In this document: piece after piece, positions 8,263 through 17,821 of the stretch
How the letters are laid out: each line of letters starts with the position of its first letter
Numbering within the stretch: position 1 is the stretch's first letter
Source of the DNA: Bacteroidetes bacterium 43-93
Lineage (GTDB): Bacteria; Bacteroidota; Bacteroidia; Chitinophagales; Chitinophagaceae
Assembly: GCA_001897855.1 (NCBI GenBank)
Contig: MKUO01000004.1
Span: forward strand, 1 to 64,000
Direction of reading: 5' to 3'
Length of the DNA: 64,000 nucleotides
Notes under the pieces: generated by a model
Seen by the model: the letters and a program-made list of their open reading frames with translations, nothing else
The model's database searches: none
What the model was told of the DNA's origin: nothing
Position numbers and translations under genes: made by a program

Positions 8263-10317
8263 TTAGTATCTCAGCAACTCACCTATCCTTGTAGCTACCT
8301 TATCTGCATTAGGCAACATCGCGGCTTCCAATATCATATTCATAGGTACAGCAGGCAGATCCAGCGCGCCAATCGTTTGCACCGGTGCATCCAGGCTTTG
8401 GAAGCAGGTCTGCGCTATTCGCCCGGCTAATGCTTCGCAGAAGGAGTTGCGCAATTGTTCTTCTGTCAGCACAATACATTTACCGTGCTTCTTCACCGTT
8501 GTATAGATCAGTTCTTCATCAAGTGGATAGATGGTGCGTATATCTATTACTTCCACCTGGCCGGGATACTGTTTGGCGGCGTTCTTAGCCCAGTGTACTC
8601 CCATGCCATAAGTAATGATGCAAATACTTTCACCATTATCTATTGCCTCCTGCGAGGCCTCCAGTGCCACTGTGCCTTTGCCGAGCGGTAATATATAGTC
8701 TTTGTCAGGTTCTACAGTCTTGGCATCTTCGGTGCCGGGTACTTTGCTCCAGTATAGGCCTTTATGCTCCAGCATCACTACCGGGTTAGGGTCGTAAAAT
8801 GCCGCTTTCATTAGGCCCTTTATGTCTGCCGCATTACTTGGGTAAGCAATCTTAATGCCTTTAATAGTTGCCAGTGTACTTTCCACACTGCCGCTATGAT
8901 AAGGGCCACCACCGCCGTATGCACCGATTGGCACCCTGATGATGTTACTAACCGGGTATTTTCCGCAGCTCAGGTAACAGGATTTACTGATCTCGGTTAC
9001 CAGCTGATTGATGCCTGGGTATATATAATCAGCAAACTGTACTTCTACTATTGGTTTCAGTCCCAGTGCACTCATACCCACTGTAGAGCCAATGATATAT
9101 GCCTCCTGTATGGCGGTGTTAAATACCCTGGTATCGCCAAATTTATCAGCCAGTGTAGCTGCTTCACGAAATACACCTCCCAGCCTGCGGCCTACATCCT
9201 GTCCGTAGAACAGGGCTTCGGGATGCGCTTGCAATATTTCTTCTACCGCGTGCAGCGCCGCATCCACCATTACCACTTTGTCTCTGCCTGCTGGCGTCCT
9301 GTTTCCTTTTTCCTCTGTTATTTTGGTCGGAGCAAATACATGGTCTTCAACAGTTGCAGGGTCGGGCTCAGGTGCGGCAACTGCTGCTTCAAATTCTTTT
9401 TGCACATAAGCCAGCTCTTCAGCAGCTATCTGGTCGAGATATTCTTCTGTAATTCCTTTCTGTTGCAACAGCGCTTTCCGCAGCTTCGGGCCCGGATCAT
9501 CCAGCGAATGTTTAAAGAGGTCTTCTTCCGTACGATACCATTCTTTACGCACGCCCGAGGTATGGTGTCCCAGCAGCGGTACTTTAGCATGCACCAGTAT
9601 CGGGCGTCTTTCTTTACGTACCCAATCTATGGTGTACTCCATTGTCTTGTAGGCATCCACAAAATCACTGCCATTTACACGCACTCTTTCAAGGCCTTTA
9701 AAGCCCGCGGCATATTCATAGGCATCCATCGTGCGGGCCTCATCACTGCTTACAGATATACCCCAGTCATTATCCTGTATTAAATATATGATCGGTAACT
9801 GATGCAGGCACGCAAATGAAAAGGCTTCACTTACTTCGCCTTCGGTTACGCTGCCATCGCCAAGCGAACATACTACCACCGGTGGTACCGGGTAATCGAT
9901 CAGTTTTTGCTCTTCTATATATTGTATGCCCTGCGCTACACCTGTTGTGGGTATTACCTGCATACCTGTTGCACTGCTCTGATGAATGATTTTCGGAAAA
10001 TGATCGCGCCTGATATTTGGGTGATTATAATATTCCCTGCCACCTGTGAAGGGATCATCACCCTTTGCCAGCAATTGCAGCATGAGCTCGTATGGGCGGT
10101 AACCCATGCCCAGCATCAGGCTTTCGTCGCGGTAGTAAGGGCTCACGAAGTCACATGGTTTTAAAAGAAAACCTGTTGCCAGTTGTATTGCCTCATGCCC
10201 GCGCGATGTACTATGAACGTATTTACATATTTGCCTGTTGGCATCATAAGTGTCTGCCATAGCCTTTGCCGTCATCATCAGGCGGTAGGCCTTAAGCATT
10301 TGATCTTTTGATAACAT
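8263..10317 (-). CDS. 2-oxoacid dehydrogenase E1, fused alpha and beta subunits
   Basis: A 684-residue thiamine-diphosphate enzyme joining the two E1 subunits. The alpha half (about 1-330) has the ThDP motif GDG at 153-155 and the closing N183 in LIQDNDWGIS. The beta half starts near 345 (VVMVDAALHAVEEIL) and contains the transketolase pyrimidine fold and C-terminal domain. The HSTSRGHEAIQLATG segment and fused build match the branched-chain/2-oxoisovalerate type common in Bacteroidota rather than pyruvate AceE. It decarboxylates a 2-oxoacid and acylates a lipoyl E2, which is not encoded nearby. Substrate choice is uncertain. Confidence 0.92.
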   Translation of the reverse strand: MLSKDQMLKAYRLMMTAKAMADTYDANRQICKYVHSTSRGHEAIQLATGFLLKPCDFVSPYYRDESLMLGMGYRPYELMLQLLAKGDDPFTGGREYYNHPNIRRDHFPKIIHQSSATGMQVIPTTGVAQGIQYIEEQKLIDYPVPPVVVCSLGDGSVTEGEVSEAFSFACLHQLPIIYLIQDNDWGISVSSDEARTMDAYEYAAGFKGLERVRVNGSDFVDAYKTMEYTIDWVRKERRPILVHAKVPLLGHHTSGVRKEWYRTEEDLFKHSLDDPGPKLRKALLQQKGITEEYLDQIAAEELAYVQKEFEAAVAAPEPDPATVEDHVFAPTKITEEKGNRTPAGRDKVVMVDAALHAVEEILQAHPEALFYGQDVGRRLGGVFREAATLADKFGDTRVFNTAIQEAYIIGSTVGMSALGLKPIVEVQFADYIYPGINQLVTEISKSCYLSCGKYPVSNIIRVPIGAYGGGGPYHSGSVESTLATIKGIKIAYPSNAADIKGLMKAAFYDPNPVVMLEHKGLYWSKVPGTEDAKTVEPDKDYILPLGKGTVALEASQEAIDNGESICIITYGMGVHWAKNAAKQYPGQVEVIDIRTIYPLDEELIYTTVKKHGKCIVLTEEQLRNSFCEALAGRIAQTCFQSLDAPVQTIGALDLPAVPMNMILEAAMLPNADKVATRIGELLRY

Positions 10318-10452
10318 GTCTTACGAAATGCCATGTTGAAAAATGGCAGGCGCAAATGTACCCCTAAATAGTAGATTTTTGAACACATGCCCCAAACCTG
10401 TTATGTCTCAGTTAATAATATATTTCTTTATGTGATTTTTTAACAATAACCA

Positions 10453-10483
10453 TTTCCATAAGTGAATAGAAGCCCTATTTTTG
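10453..10483 (+). promoter_or_regulatory. promoter of the YfhO-like operon
   Basis: A perfect -7 element TATTTTTG at 10476-10483 follows TTTC at 10453-10456 after a 19-bp spacer, close to the TTTG-N19-TAnnTTTG consensus, and lies 20 nt before the start codon at 10504. Confidence 0.6.
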
Positions 10484-10503
10484 TTTGATAAACAAAGCAC
10501 TGA

Positions 10504-12960
10504 ATGCAATTCGATCGCAAAAAGTTCATGCCGCAGTTATTGATCATACTCGGCCTTGCTGCTATAGCCATTTTTTACAGTTACCCAGAACTACAGGGTA
10601 AGGCCTTATATCAAGGTGATTCCGTTCAATGGCAGGGAATGGCCAAGGAGGGTATTGACTATCACGAAAAGACTGGTGAGAACGTTTTTTGGAGCAATAG
10701 CCAGTTTGGTGGCATGCCTACTTTCACTTTTTATGTTCCGGAAAGTAATAATTACATCGCGAATATACATACTGCCATATTAGGGATATTTGGTTTACCT
10801 GCCGCGTTCTTCTTTATAGGTATGGTTTGCTTTTATATGATGATGCGCGCGTTTAAGATCAACCAGTGGCTGGCTATAGCCGGTGCCATTGCTTACGCTT
10901 TCACATCATTTAATATAGATTCAATTGTGGCAGGGCATAATACCAAGGTGTTTGCCATTTGTTATTTCCCCGGAGTGATTGCAGGGTTGGTGTATTTATA
11001 CCGTAGCGAATGGTGGAAGGGCATCCCGATAATGGGCATCACTCTGGCTTTGATGATCTCTACTGCGCATTACCAGATCATGTACTATGCGCTCATCGCA
11101 ATTGTTTTCCTGGTGATCACGATGCTGGTTATAGCTGCCCGCTCAGGTAGAATAAAAGAGTTCGTTGTTTCATCAGCAGTAGCAGCTGGCGTTGCAGTGT
11201 TGTGTGCCGGCTTATGTATGCAGTCGATTATGTCGGTGTCAGAGTATAACAAGGCTACCATGCGTGGCGGCCAGAGCGAATTGACGATCGTTAATCATGA
11301 TACGGGTAAAAAAGGTGGTGGGCTTGATAAGGAATATGCCTTCCGCTGGAGTAACAGCATCGGCGAAACTTTTTGCCTGATGATACCTTATCTGTATGGT
11401 GGTGGTAGTAATGTATCTGCGGAGGATGCTCCGAAATTTTCTGAAGTAACAGGCGGCCAGGCAACAAATGCGCCTCTATATTGGGGTGATCAGCCATTCC
11501 TGGGGGCGTCTACTTATTTCGGGGCTATTATCTGTTTCCTCTTTGTTTTCGGGGTTATGGTGGTGCGCAGTCCGTATAAGTGGTGGATCGTTGCAGCCAG
11601 CGCCCTTTCTATTATGATGTCCTGGGGACGTCATTTTGCGGGCCTCAATTATTTCTTGTTTGATACACTGCCAATGCTCAATAAATTCCGTACACCATCT
11701 ATGGCTATTGCAATTGCACAGCTTTTATTTCCTTTGATGGCAGCATGGGGGCTTAACGAGGTGATAACCGGTAGGGTGTCTAAGGAGGATGCGCTGAAAA
11801 AATTAAAGATAGCATTAGGTATTACAGCCGGCATATGTGTAGTGATCGCGTTTGCAGGCACGGCGTTTTTTGATTTTACCGGGGCAGGCGATAAACAGTT
11901 CCCCGAACAATACAGGCAACAGCTTATTGCTGCATTGAGGGAAGACAGGCAGGCGCTTGCTATGAAGAGTGCATTGACAAGTGCGGTTTATATTCTTTTG
12001 GCAGGAGGACTTATTTGGGCGTTTCTGAAAGATAAGATCAAAAATGTAAACCTTGTGGTAGGTGGTATCGCAGCACTTATTGCGATAGATATATTTTCCG
12101 TTGCTCATAAATACCTTAATGATGAGAATTATGTTGAAAAGGACCAGGTAGCAACCATTCAGCCGCGTGAAGTGGACTTGCAGATAATGCAGGATAAGGA
12201 TCCATATTACCGTGTGCTCGATATATCTAAGGATGTGTACAATGATGCTACGCAATCATACTTCCATAAATGTATTGGTGGATATAGCCCCACCAAGATG
12301 GAACAATACCAGGACTTGATAGATGTACACATGAGCGGTTCGTTTAATTCACAAGTGCTGAACATGCTCAATACAAAGTACATCATCTATAATGCAGGCC
12401 AGGATCATCCCGTTGTATCGGCTAACCCGGATGCTTGCGGCAATGCCTGGTTTGTAAATGATGTGAAATGGGCAAAATCCGCTGATGATGAGATATTATC
12501 ATTGAATGCACCAAAGCTGGGCGATACTGCGCAGGTTACTAATGAGTTCAAACCTTTGCAGACTGCTGTAATGCGCAATACATTCGAAAAGGATATGCAG
12601 GGCTATGCATTTGGTAAAGACAGCACAGCCAAGATAAGACTATCCCAATACGGTTTGAATGATATCAGCTTTACGTCCTCCAATAGTCAGAACGGACTGG
12701 CTGTGTTCTCCGATATCTATTATCCTTATGGCTGGCATGCTTATATAGATGGGAAAGAGACGCCTATAATGAAGGCTGATTATGTATTACGTGCAATCAA
12801 AATACCTGCAGGTAATCATAAAATAGATTTCAAATTCCATCCGGATAGCTTCTACAAAGGGGATAGGATTGCGTTAATATGTTGCATCTTGTTGATCGTG
12901 CTCTTTGGATGGTCATTTGTTCAATTGTTCAGACAAACCAGTCTCAAAACAGCCTCATAA
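10504..12960 (+). CDS. YfhO family polytopic membrane protein
   Basis: An 818-residue protein with about 12 transmembrane helices in residues 1-540, an extracytoplasmic beta-rich C-terminal region (about 545-785) and a last helix near 792-812 (IALICCILLIVLFGWSF). Features such as GMPTFTFYVPE, a YPYGWHAYIDG segment and KIDFKFHPDSFYKG close to the end are typical of the YfhO family, related to GT-C glycosyltransferases and implicated in Firmicutes in modification of teichoic acids or glycolipids. It opens a run of six closely packed genes including an acyltransferase and flippase, which fits envelope glycan or lipid modification. The exact substrate is unknown. Confidence 0.85.
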   Translation: MQFDRKKFMPQLLIILGLAAIAIFYSYPELQGKALYQGDSVQWQGMAKEGIDYHEKTGENVFWSNSQFGGMPTFTFYVPESNNYIANIHTAILGIFGLPAAFFFIGMVCFYMMMRAFKINQWLAIAGAIAYAFTSFNIDSIVAGHNTKVFAICYFPGVIAGLVYLYRSEWWKGIPIMGITLALMISTAHYQIMYYALIAIVFLVITMLVIAARSGRIKEFVVSSAVAAGVAVLCAGLCMQSIMSVSEYNKATMRGGQSELTIVNHDTGKKGGGLDKEYAFRWSNSIGETFCLMIPYLYGGGSNVSAEDAPKFSEVTGGQATNAPLYWGDQPFLGASTYFGAIICFLFVFGVMVVRSPYKWWIVAASALSIMMSWGRHFAGLNYFLFDTLPMLNKFRTPSMAIAIAQLLFPLMAAWGLNEVITGRVSKEDALKKLKIALGITAGICVVIAFAGTAFFDFTGAGDKQFPEQYRQQLIAALREDRQALAMKSALTSAVYILLAGGLIWAFLKDKIKNVNLVVGGIAALIAIDIFSVAHKYLNDENYVEKDQVATIQPREVDLQIMQDKDPYYRVLDISKDVYNDATQSYFHKCIGGYSPTKMEQYQDLIDVHMSGSFNSQVLNMLNTKYIIYNAGQDHPVVSANPDACGNAWFVNDVKWAKSADDEILSLNAPKLGDTAQVTNEFKPLQTAVMRNTFEKDMQGYAFGKDSTAKIRLSQYGLNDISFTSSNSQNGLAVFSDIYYPYGWHAYIDGKETPIMKADYVLRAIKIPAGNHKIDFKFHPDSFYKGDRIALICCILLIVLFGWSFVQLFRQTSLKTAS

Positions 12961-12963
12961 TGC

Positions 12964-13500
12964 ATGGGTAAAAGCGCATCCGGTGGTTTCAGAAAAATGC
13001 TTGGGTTACGGCCCGGGATGAGCATGGGCTTTTACCTTACTGATTTTCTGTTTAGAAAAATATTGAGGCAAAATTCCGGAGTATCCTGGGCAATACATCA
13101 TACCAGTACCATACATTGTCCCGAAAGGGTAAAACGTGGTAGGGATGTCTTTCCGGGAGATTCACCTGGTGTGTATATAGATGCCAATAACGGGGTAGAG
13201 ATTGGTGATTATACCAATCTTGGCCCCAGCGTAGGGTTGATCTCCTCTAATCACGACTTTGTAAACAACGACGTCTATACCAGTCATCCGCCAATAGTTA
13301 TCGGGAAACATTGCTGGTTTGGGAAGGGGGCTACAGTACTGCCGGGTGTCAGGTTAGGGGATTTTACTATTGTGGGTGCGGGTGCTATTGTCACCAAAAG
13401 TTTTGAGCACGGATATTGTGTTATTGCAGGTAATCCTGCCGTTATAATAAAGCAACTAAACAAAGCCGAGTGTGAAGCTTTTGCCCAAAGCAAATCATAA
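12964..13500 (+). CDS. hexapeptide-repeat acyltransferase (left-handed beta-helix)
   Basis: A 178-residue protein with the imperfect hexapeptide repeats of LbH acyltransferases in residues 75-160, for example VEIGDYTNLGPSVGLISS and VIGKHCWFGKGATVLPGV, ending in the usual IVGAGAIVTKSF and GNPAVIIK cap. The SNHDF segment supplies the catalytic His region. It resembles colanic-acid or capsule O-acetyltransferases. It starts 3 nt after the YfhO-like gene and overlaps the flippase gene by 29 nt, so the three are probably co-translated and act on the same surface glycan. Confidence 0.88.
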   Translation: MGKSASGGFRKMLGLRPGMSMGFYLTDFLFRKILRQNSGVSWAIHHTSTIHCPERVKRGRDVFPGDSPGVYIDANNGVEIGDYTNLGPSVGLISSNHDFVNNDVYTSHPPIVIGKHCWFGKGATVLPGVRLGDFTIVGAGAIVTKSFEHGYCVIAGNPAVIIKQLNKAECEAFAQSKS

Positions 13501-14899
13501 TTCTTTTGTGGGCAATTCCGCCCTCATCTTTCTTTCCAGGTTTTTTCCAACCCTGGCAAGTGCGGGCGTAGCTATTTATTTTTCCCACAGGCTTGATACC
13601 TCAGTTTATGGAACGTATGTGAATTTCTGGACCAGGCTGTTCCTCGTAAGCACTTTTGCCGGTTTAGGTCTGCAGGGCTTTTTGATCACGTACACTCCAT
13701 CAACGATTGCCGGCCTGTTAAAAACGCTTCGGTCAAAGCATTATGCGATACTGCTGGCATGGCTACTGGCAACGTCTGCAGTGTTTGCTTTTATGGAAAA
13801 TCATGTGCTGGGATGCGTTCTGTCAGCAATGTTTTTGGCTGTCTATGTAAGCTCCATAGTAATAGATGCATTGCTGATGGCTTTCAGGAGTTTAAGAGTA
13901 TTGATTATGCTCAACCTGTTGTATGCGGTATTATTTGCTTACGTACATGTTTTGTTCGTAAATGGTACGCTGGATTTTGTGCAGTTATTTTATTGCCTGT
14001 TGGTTGTCTCCTTGCTCAAATTAATAGTGTCTCTGTTCATACTACTGAACGATATAAGACAACAAGTTGTTGATGTTGACTCTATGCCGCCCGGTGCAGA
14101 TATCCGTTCTTTATGGGTGCACATGGGCGTTTACGATGTATCGCAGGTTGTATTTAAATGGATAGACAAGTTTATCATCGGCTGGCTTTTTACAGAATCT
14201 GTTTCGGCTATCTATTTTAATGGTTCCAACGATGTCCCTTTTTTGCCTTTGCTAATGGGTGCCGTAGGTAGTGCCGCTCTCATGCAATTGTCGGCAGATA
14301 AATCAGAAGAAGCCCCCGTAGTAGTGATGAATAAATCCGGCAGGATACTCTCCTCGGTGGTATTTCCTTTATTTTTCTTCCTTGTATTCTTTCGGTACGA
14401 ATTATTCCATATCGTATTCTCTAAACAGTACGACCAGTCCATTCCCATATTCCTTGCTTCCATTATGGTGTTGCCACTCCGTGCATATAATTTTACAGTG
14501 GTGCTTCAAAACAGGCACAAAGGCCGCATTATCAATATCGGTGCTGTCATCGACCTCGCTATCGCCTGCATCCTGATGTATCCTTTGTATTTATTGATGG
14601 GGTTACCCGGTGTGGCTATCAGTTTTGTAATTAGTACATATCTGCAGGCAGGGTATTACTTGTACCATACTTCCAGGATCCTGAATGTTTCCTGGGGTAA
14701 ATTATTGCCAATGGTTAACTGGGTAATAAAACTGATTGTTTTTTGCTTGCTCTTTATAGTTATTCATTATCTGCTGGCAGCTTATTATACACCACAGATT
14801 GTTTTAATTTGTGGTATGATATTGGCTGCTTTAATTTCCGGTGTATCTTTTTTACTTGAAATAAGAGCCACAAAAGCAAAGTATGGCGCAGTTAGGTAA
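13472..14899 (+). CDS. polysaccharide/oligosaccharide flippase-like membrane protein
   Basis: A 475-residue protein with about 12-14 hydrophobic helices and the N-terminal pattern NSALIFLSRFFPTLASAGVA seen in MATE/MOP-type Wzx flippases. No in-frame ATG lies near the beginning; the best start is GTG at 13472, inside the end of the acyltransferase gene (29-nt overlap), with GTG at 13508 as an alternative. It should move lipid-linked sugar units across the inner membrane. No polymerase or glycosyltransferase locus is adjacent, so the cargo is unknown. It overlaps the Kir-like channel gene by 17 nt. Confidence 0.82.
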   Translation: MKLLPKANHNSFVGNSALIFLSRFFPTLASAGVAIYFSHRLDTSVYGTYVNFWTRLFLVSTFAGLGLQGFLITYTPSTIAGLLKTLRSKHYAILLAWLLATSAVFAFMENHVLGCVLSAMFLAVYVSSIVIDALLMAFRSLRVLIMLNLLYAVLFAYVHVLFVNGTLDFVQLFYCLLVVSLLKLIVSLFILLNDIRQQVVDVDSMPPGADIRSLWVHMGVYDVSQVVFKWIDKFIIGWLFTESVSAIYFNGSNDVPFLPLLMGAVGSAALMQLSADKSEEAPVVVMNKSGRILSSVVFPLFFFLVFFRYELFHIVFSKQYDQSIPIFLASIMVLPLRAYNFTVVLQNRHKGRIINIGAVIDLAIACILMYPLYLLMGLPGVAISFVISTYLQAGYYLYHTSRILNVSWGKLLPMVNWVIKLIVFCLLFIVIHYLLAAYYTPQIVLICGMILAALISGVSFLLEIRATKAKYGAVR

Positions 14900-15869
14900 A
14901 CGTAAATTTGAAGCAATAGGTAATACTGGTTTCAGTACCAGTAATAATACAGAAGGAGGGCGGCTCACCCGAAAGGATGGCAGCATGAACATGGTTAAAA
15001 CCGGCTTGCCTTTTTGGGAGCGCATCAGCCTGTACCATTCTCTTTTAAGAATGTCGAGGGGTAAGTTCCTTATCACCGTGCTGGCTTTCTATACGGCTGT
15101 GAATGTTGTTTTTGCGATCTTGTACCTGGCAGCGGGTGTAGAAAATCTGAAAGGAATTATCCCGGCCAATGATACACTAACCAATTTCGAGCAGGCTTTT
15201 TTCTTTAGCTCACAGACGCTTACCACGGTAGGTTATGGGCATATTAGCCCATCAGGACTGGTGACAAACATGATCGCTTCGGCAGAATCTTTCGTTGGTA
15301 TATTAGCTTTCGCGTTGGTTACGGGTCTGCTATACGGGCGTTTTACGCGTCCACGCGCTTATCTATTGTTCAGCGACAACCTGTTGTATGCTCCTTACAA
15401 AGACGGTAGCGCACTAATGTCGAGGGTAGTGACTTATAAGAATAACCACCTTACAGATGTCGAAGCACAGGTAACCATCGCCATGCATATTACCGACGAC
15501 AATGGCAATAAAGTAAGGAAATTCTATCCTTTGCCGTTAGAGATCAAAAAAGTCAATTCACTTGCCCTGTCATGGACGATCGTCCATCCGCTTAACGAGG
15601 AAAGCCCTTTATACGGAATGAGCATTGAGGAAATTAGGGATGCAGATGTAGAAATATTATTTTTTCTTAAGGGGTTTGACGACCATTTCTCCAACATCGT
15701 ACAGCAACGCTTTTCTTATATATATCCCGAAATGGTGTTCGGCGCTAAATTCCTGCCTATGTTCCATCGGTCGGCTGATAATACTACTACCATATTGGAA
15801 CTCGATAAGATCAACGCCTACGAGCCTGCGTATGTGCCTGAACTAAGCAAATCGGCGGTAATTGTGTAA
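14883..15869 (+). CDS. inward-rectifier-type potassium channel (KirBac-like)
   Basis: A 328-residue protein with two transmembrane helices (about 63-84 and 128-152) flanking a pore helix and the K+ selectivity filter TTVGYGH at 114-120. The rest (about 155-310) is the cytoplasmic beta-sandwich of Kir channels, recognised from RPRAYLLFSDNLLYAPYKDG and LALSWTIVHPL. Bacterial homologues are lipid- and pH-gated K+ channels. The start ATG lies in the end of the flippase gene, indicating co-transcription, and ornithine aminotransferase begins 9 nt after the stop. A Kir channel inside a surface-glycan and amino-acid run is unusual company. Confidence 0.9.
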   Translation: MAQLGKRKFEAIGNTGFSTSNNTEGGRLTRKDGSMNMVKTGLPFWERISLYHSLLRMSRGKFLITVLAFYTAVNVVFAILYLAAGVENLKGIIPANDTLTNFEQAFFFSSQTLTTVGYGHISPSGLVTNMIASAESFVGILAFALVTGLLYGRFTRPRAYLLFSDNLLYAPYKDGSALMSRVVTYKNNHLTDVEAQVTIAMHITDDNGNKVRKFYPLPLEIKKVNSLALSWTIVHPLNEESPLYGMSIEEIRDADVEILFFLKGFDDHFSNIVQQRFSYIYPEMVFGAKFLPMFHRSADNTTTILELDKINAYEPAYVPELSKSAVIV

Positions 15870-15878
15870 ATTTGCCAT

Positions 15879-17114
15879 ATGCTGGCAACAACTAACAATT
15901 CCCCGCTTACACAACAATTGCTCGATCGCGAAGACATTTATAGCGCGCATAACTACAAACCGCTACCTGTAATGCTTACCCGTGGAGAAGGTGTGTTTGT
16001 TTGGGATGTTGACGGTAAGCGATATTATGATTTTCTCTCTGGCTATTCTGCGGTTAACCAGGGGCATTGCCATCCACGCATTATCAATGCATTAATAGAG
16101 CAGGCTCAGAAGCTAACGCTAACTTCCCGCGCATTTCATAGCGACTTACTGGGCGAATATTCAGAACTGATAACACGCTATTTCGGCTACGATAAGGTGC
16201 TCCCTATGAATACAGGTGTAGAGGCGGTGGAGACAGCCTTGAAGCTGGCGCGTAAATGGGCATACCAGGTGAAAGGCGTTGAAGAGAACAAAGCTAAGAT
16301 CATAGTTTGTGAAAATAACTTCCATGGCCGTACGTTAAACGTAATTTCATTTAGCACCGATCCTTCTGCCCGTAAAGATTTTGGGCCGTTTATGCCGGGT
16401 TATGAGATCATACCGTACAACGATATTCCCGCCCTGGAACGTGCATTGAATGATAAAAATGTTGCCGGCTTCCTGGTAGAGCCTATACAGGGTGAGGCCG
16501 GTGTTATGGTACCGGATGAGGGTTATTTATCCAAAGCGTACGAATTGTGCAAGCAGGCAAATGCTCTTTTTATTGCCGATGAAATACAAACGGGCCTTGC
16601 GCGGACAGGCAAAATGCTTGCCTGCGATCACGAAAACGTACGCCCCGATATATTAATACTGGGTAAGGCCCTTTCAGGCGGCACATTACCTGTTTCTGCG
16701 GTACTGGCTGATGATGAGATCATGCTCACTATCAAACCGGGGGAGCATGGCTCTACTTATGGCGGCAATCCGCTCGCGTGCAAGGTGGCCATTACTGCGC
16801 TCGAAGTACTTACCGATGAGCACATGGCACAAAATGCAGCGGAACAGGGCGAATACCTAAGGCAACAACTCCGGGCTTTGAATAGTCCACATATCCAACT
16901 GGTAAGAGGCAAAGGCCTGTTGAATGCCATCGTCATTAAACATGCAGATAAGAATGCCGCATGGGATCTTTGTGTAGAGATGATGAAGCACGGCTTGCTG
17001 GCTAAGCCTACTCATGGCGACAAAATACGTTTTGCCCCGCCGCTACTCATTACCCGCGAGCAGTTGGATGATTGCATTGATATTATCAGCAATAGCCTCA
17101 AAATATTGGATTAA
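15879..17114 (+). CDS. rocD: ornithine--oxo-acid aminotransferase
   Basis: A 411-residue class III PLP aminotransferase. The PLP lysine is K263 in ILGKALSGG, with the cofactor Asp in [15 protein letters not shown] (about 231-245) and the phosphate-binding [15 protein letters not shown] near 111-125. [16 protein letters not shown] and the substrate-side [13 protein letters not shown] segment are diagnostic of ornithine delta-aminotransferase rather than acetylornithine or GABA enzymes. It converts ornithine and 2-oxoglutarate to glutamate semialdehyde and glutamate. It starts 9 nt after the Kir channel gene and its stop overlaps the next ATG by one base. Confidence 0.93.
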   Translation: MLATTNNSPLTQQLLDREDIYSAHNYKPLPVMLTRGEGVFVWDVDGKRYYDFLSGYSAVNQGHCHPRIINALIEQAQKLTLTSRAFHSDLLGEYSELITRYFGYDKVLPMNTGVEAVETALKLARKWAYQVKGVEENKAKIIVCENNFHGRTLNVISFSTDPSARKDFGPFMPGYEIIPYNDIPALERALNDKNVAGFLVEPIQGEAGVMVPDEGYLSKAYELCKQANALFIADEIQTGLARTGKMLACDHENVRPDILILGKALSGGTLPVSAVLADDEIMLTIKPGEHGSTYGGNPLACKVAITALEVLTDEHMAQNAAEQGEYLRQQLRALNSPHIQLVRGKGLLNAIVIKHADKNAAWDLCVEMMKHGLLAKPTHGDKIRFAPPLLITREQLDDCIDIISNSLKILD

Positions 17115-17821
17115 TGGACGGTCATCACGATCATGCCCATGAAGAGAAACATTTCAGAAGTTCTGATCTGATTACGGATATCGTTATCGGTATGTCAGAT
17201 GGTCTTACTGTTCCCTTCGCACTGGCTGCTGGCCTTAGCGGCACGGTAGATAGTACTGCGATCGTGGTAACTGCCGGTATTGCTGAAATTGCCGCCGGTT
17301 CTATTGCAATGGGCTTAGGTGGATATTTGGCTGGCCGCACAGAAATAGATCACTATAATTCTGAACTAAAGCGCGAATGGGAAGAGGTAGATATAGTGCC
17401 GGAGAAAGAAAAGCAGGAGGTGCGCGATGTCTTTGCCGAAATGGGATTGAGTAAACACTCCCAGGATATGATTGCCGATGAACTGGCTAAAGACAAACAA
17501 AAATGGGTGGACTTTATGATGAAGTATGAACTTGGTTTAGACAAACCGGATCCCAAACGTGCCCGCAATAGTGCTTTTAACATCGGCGTCTCTTATATCG
17601 TTGGCGGGTTGGTGCCCTTGAGCCCATACTTTTTCGTAGAGCATCCGATAGACGGACTTAAATGGTCTGCAGCGATTACCGTCGTTTGCTTACTTATCTT
17701 CGGATGGTTCAAGGCGAAGTTCACCGGCCAAAAGCCTTTGCAGGGTGCATTAAAGGTTGCTGCTATTGGCTCTGTGGCTGCTGCAGCTGCATTTTTTATT
17801 GCCAGGCTATTTGGTGGGTAG
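17114..17821 (+). CDS. VIT1/CCC1 family iron/manganese transporter
   Basis: A 235-residue membrane protein with the family signature SDLITDIVIGMSDGLTVPFA (residues 16-35), a second helix with GIAEIAAGSIAMGLGGYLAG, a charged metal-binding helical insert (about 80-145, rich in Glu and Lys) and three C-terminal helices. The N-terminus is His-rich (HHDHAHEEKH). Homologues move Fe2+ or Mn2+ out of the cytoplasm in exchange for protons. Its ATG overlaps the rocD stop by one base, and its 3' end overlaps truA by 15 bases in convergent orientation. Confidence 0.9.
   Translation: MDGHHDHAHEEKHFRSSDLITDIVIGMSDGLTVPFALAAGLSGTVDSTAIVVTAGIAEIAAGSIAMGLGGYLAGRTEIDHYNSELKREWEEVDIVPEKEKQEVRDVFAEMGLSKHSQDMIADELAKDKQKWVDFMMKYELGLDKPDPKRARNSAFNIGVSYIVGGLVPLSPYFFVEHPIDGLKWSAAITVVCLLIFGWFKAKFTGQKPLQGALKVAAIGSVAAAAAFFIARLFGG

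Noticed and set aside
8896-9783. 295-residue plus-strand frame opposite the E1 gene
   Set aside because: It lies wholly within the well-supported fused E1 gene on the other strand, has no signal or family match, and shows biased aromatic composition typical of an antisense shadow.
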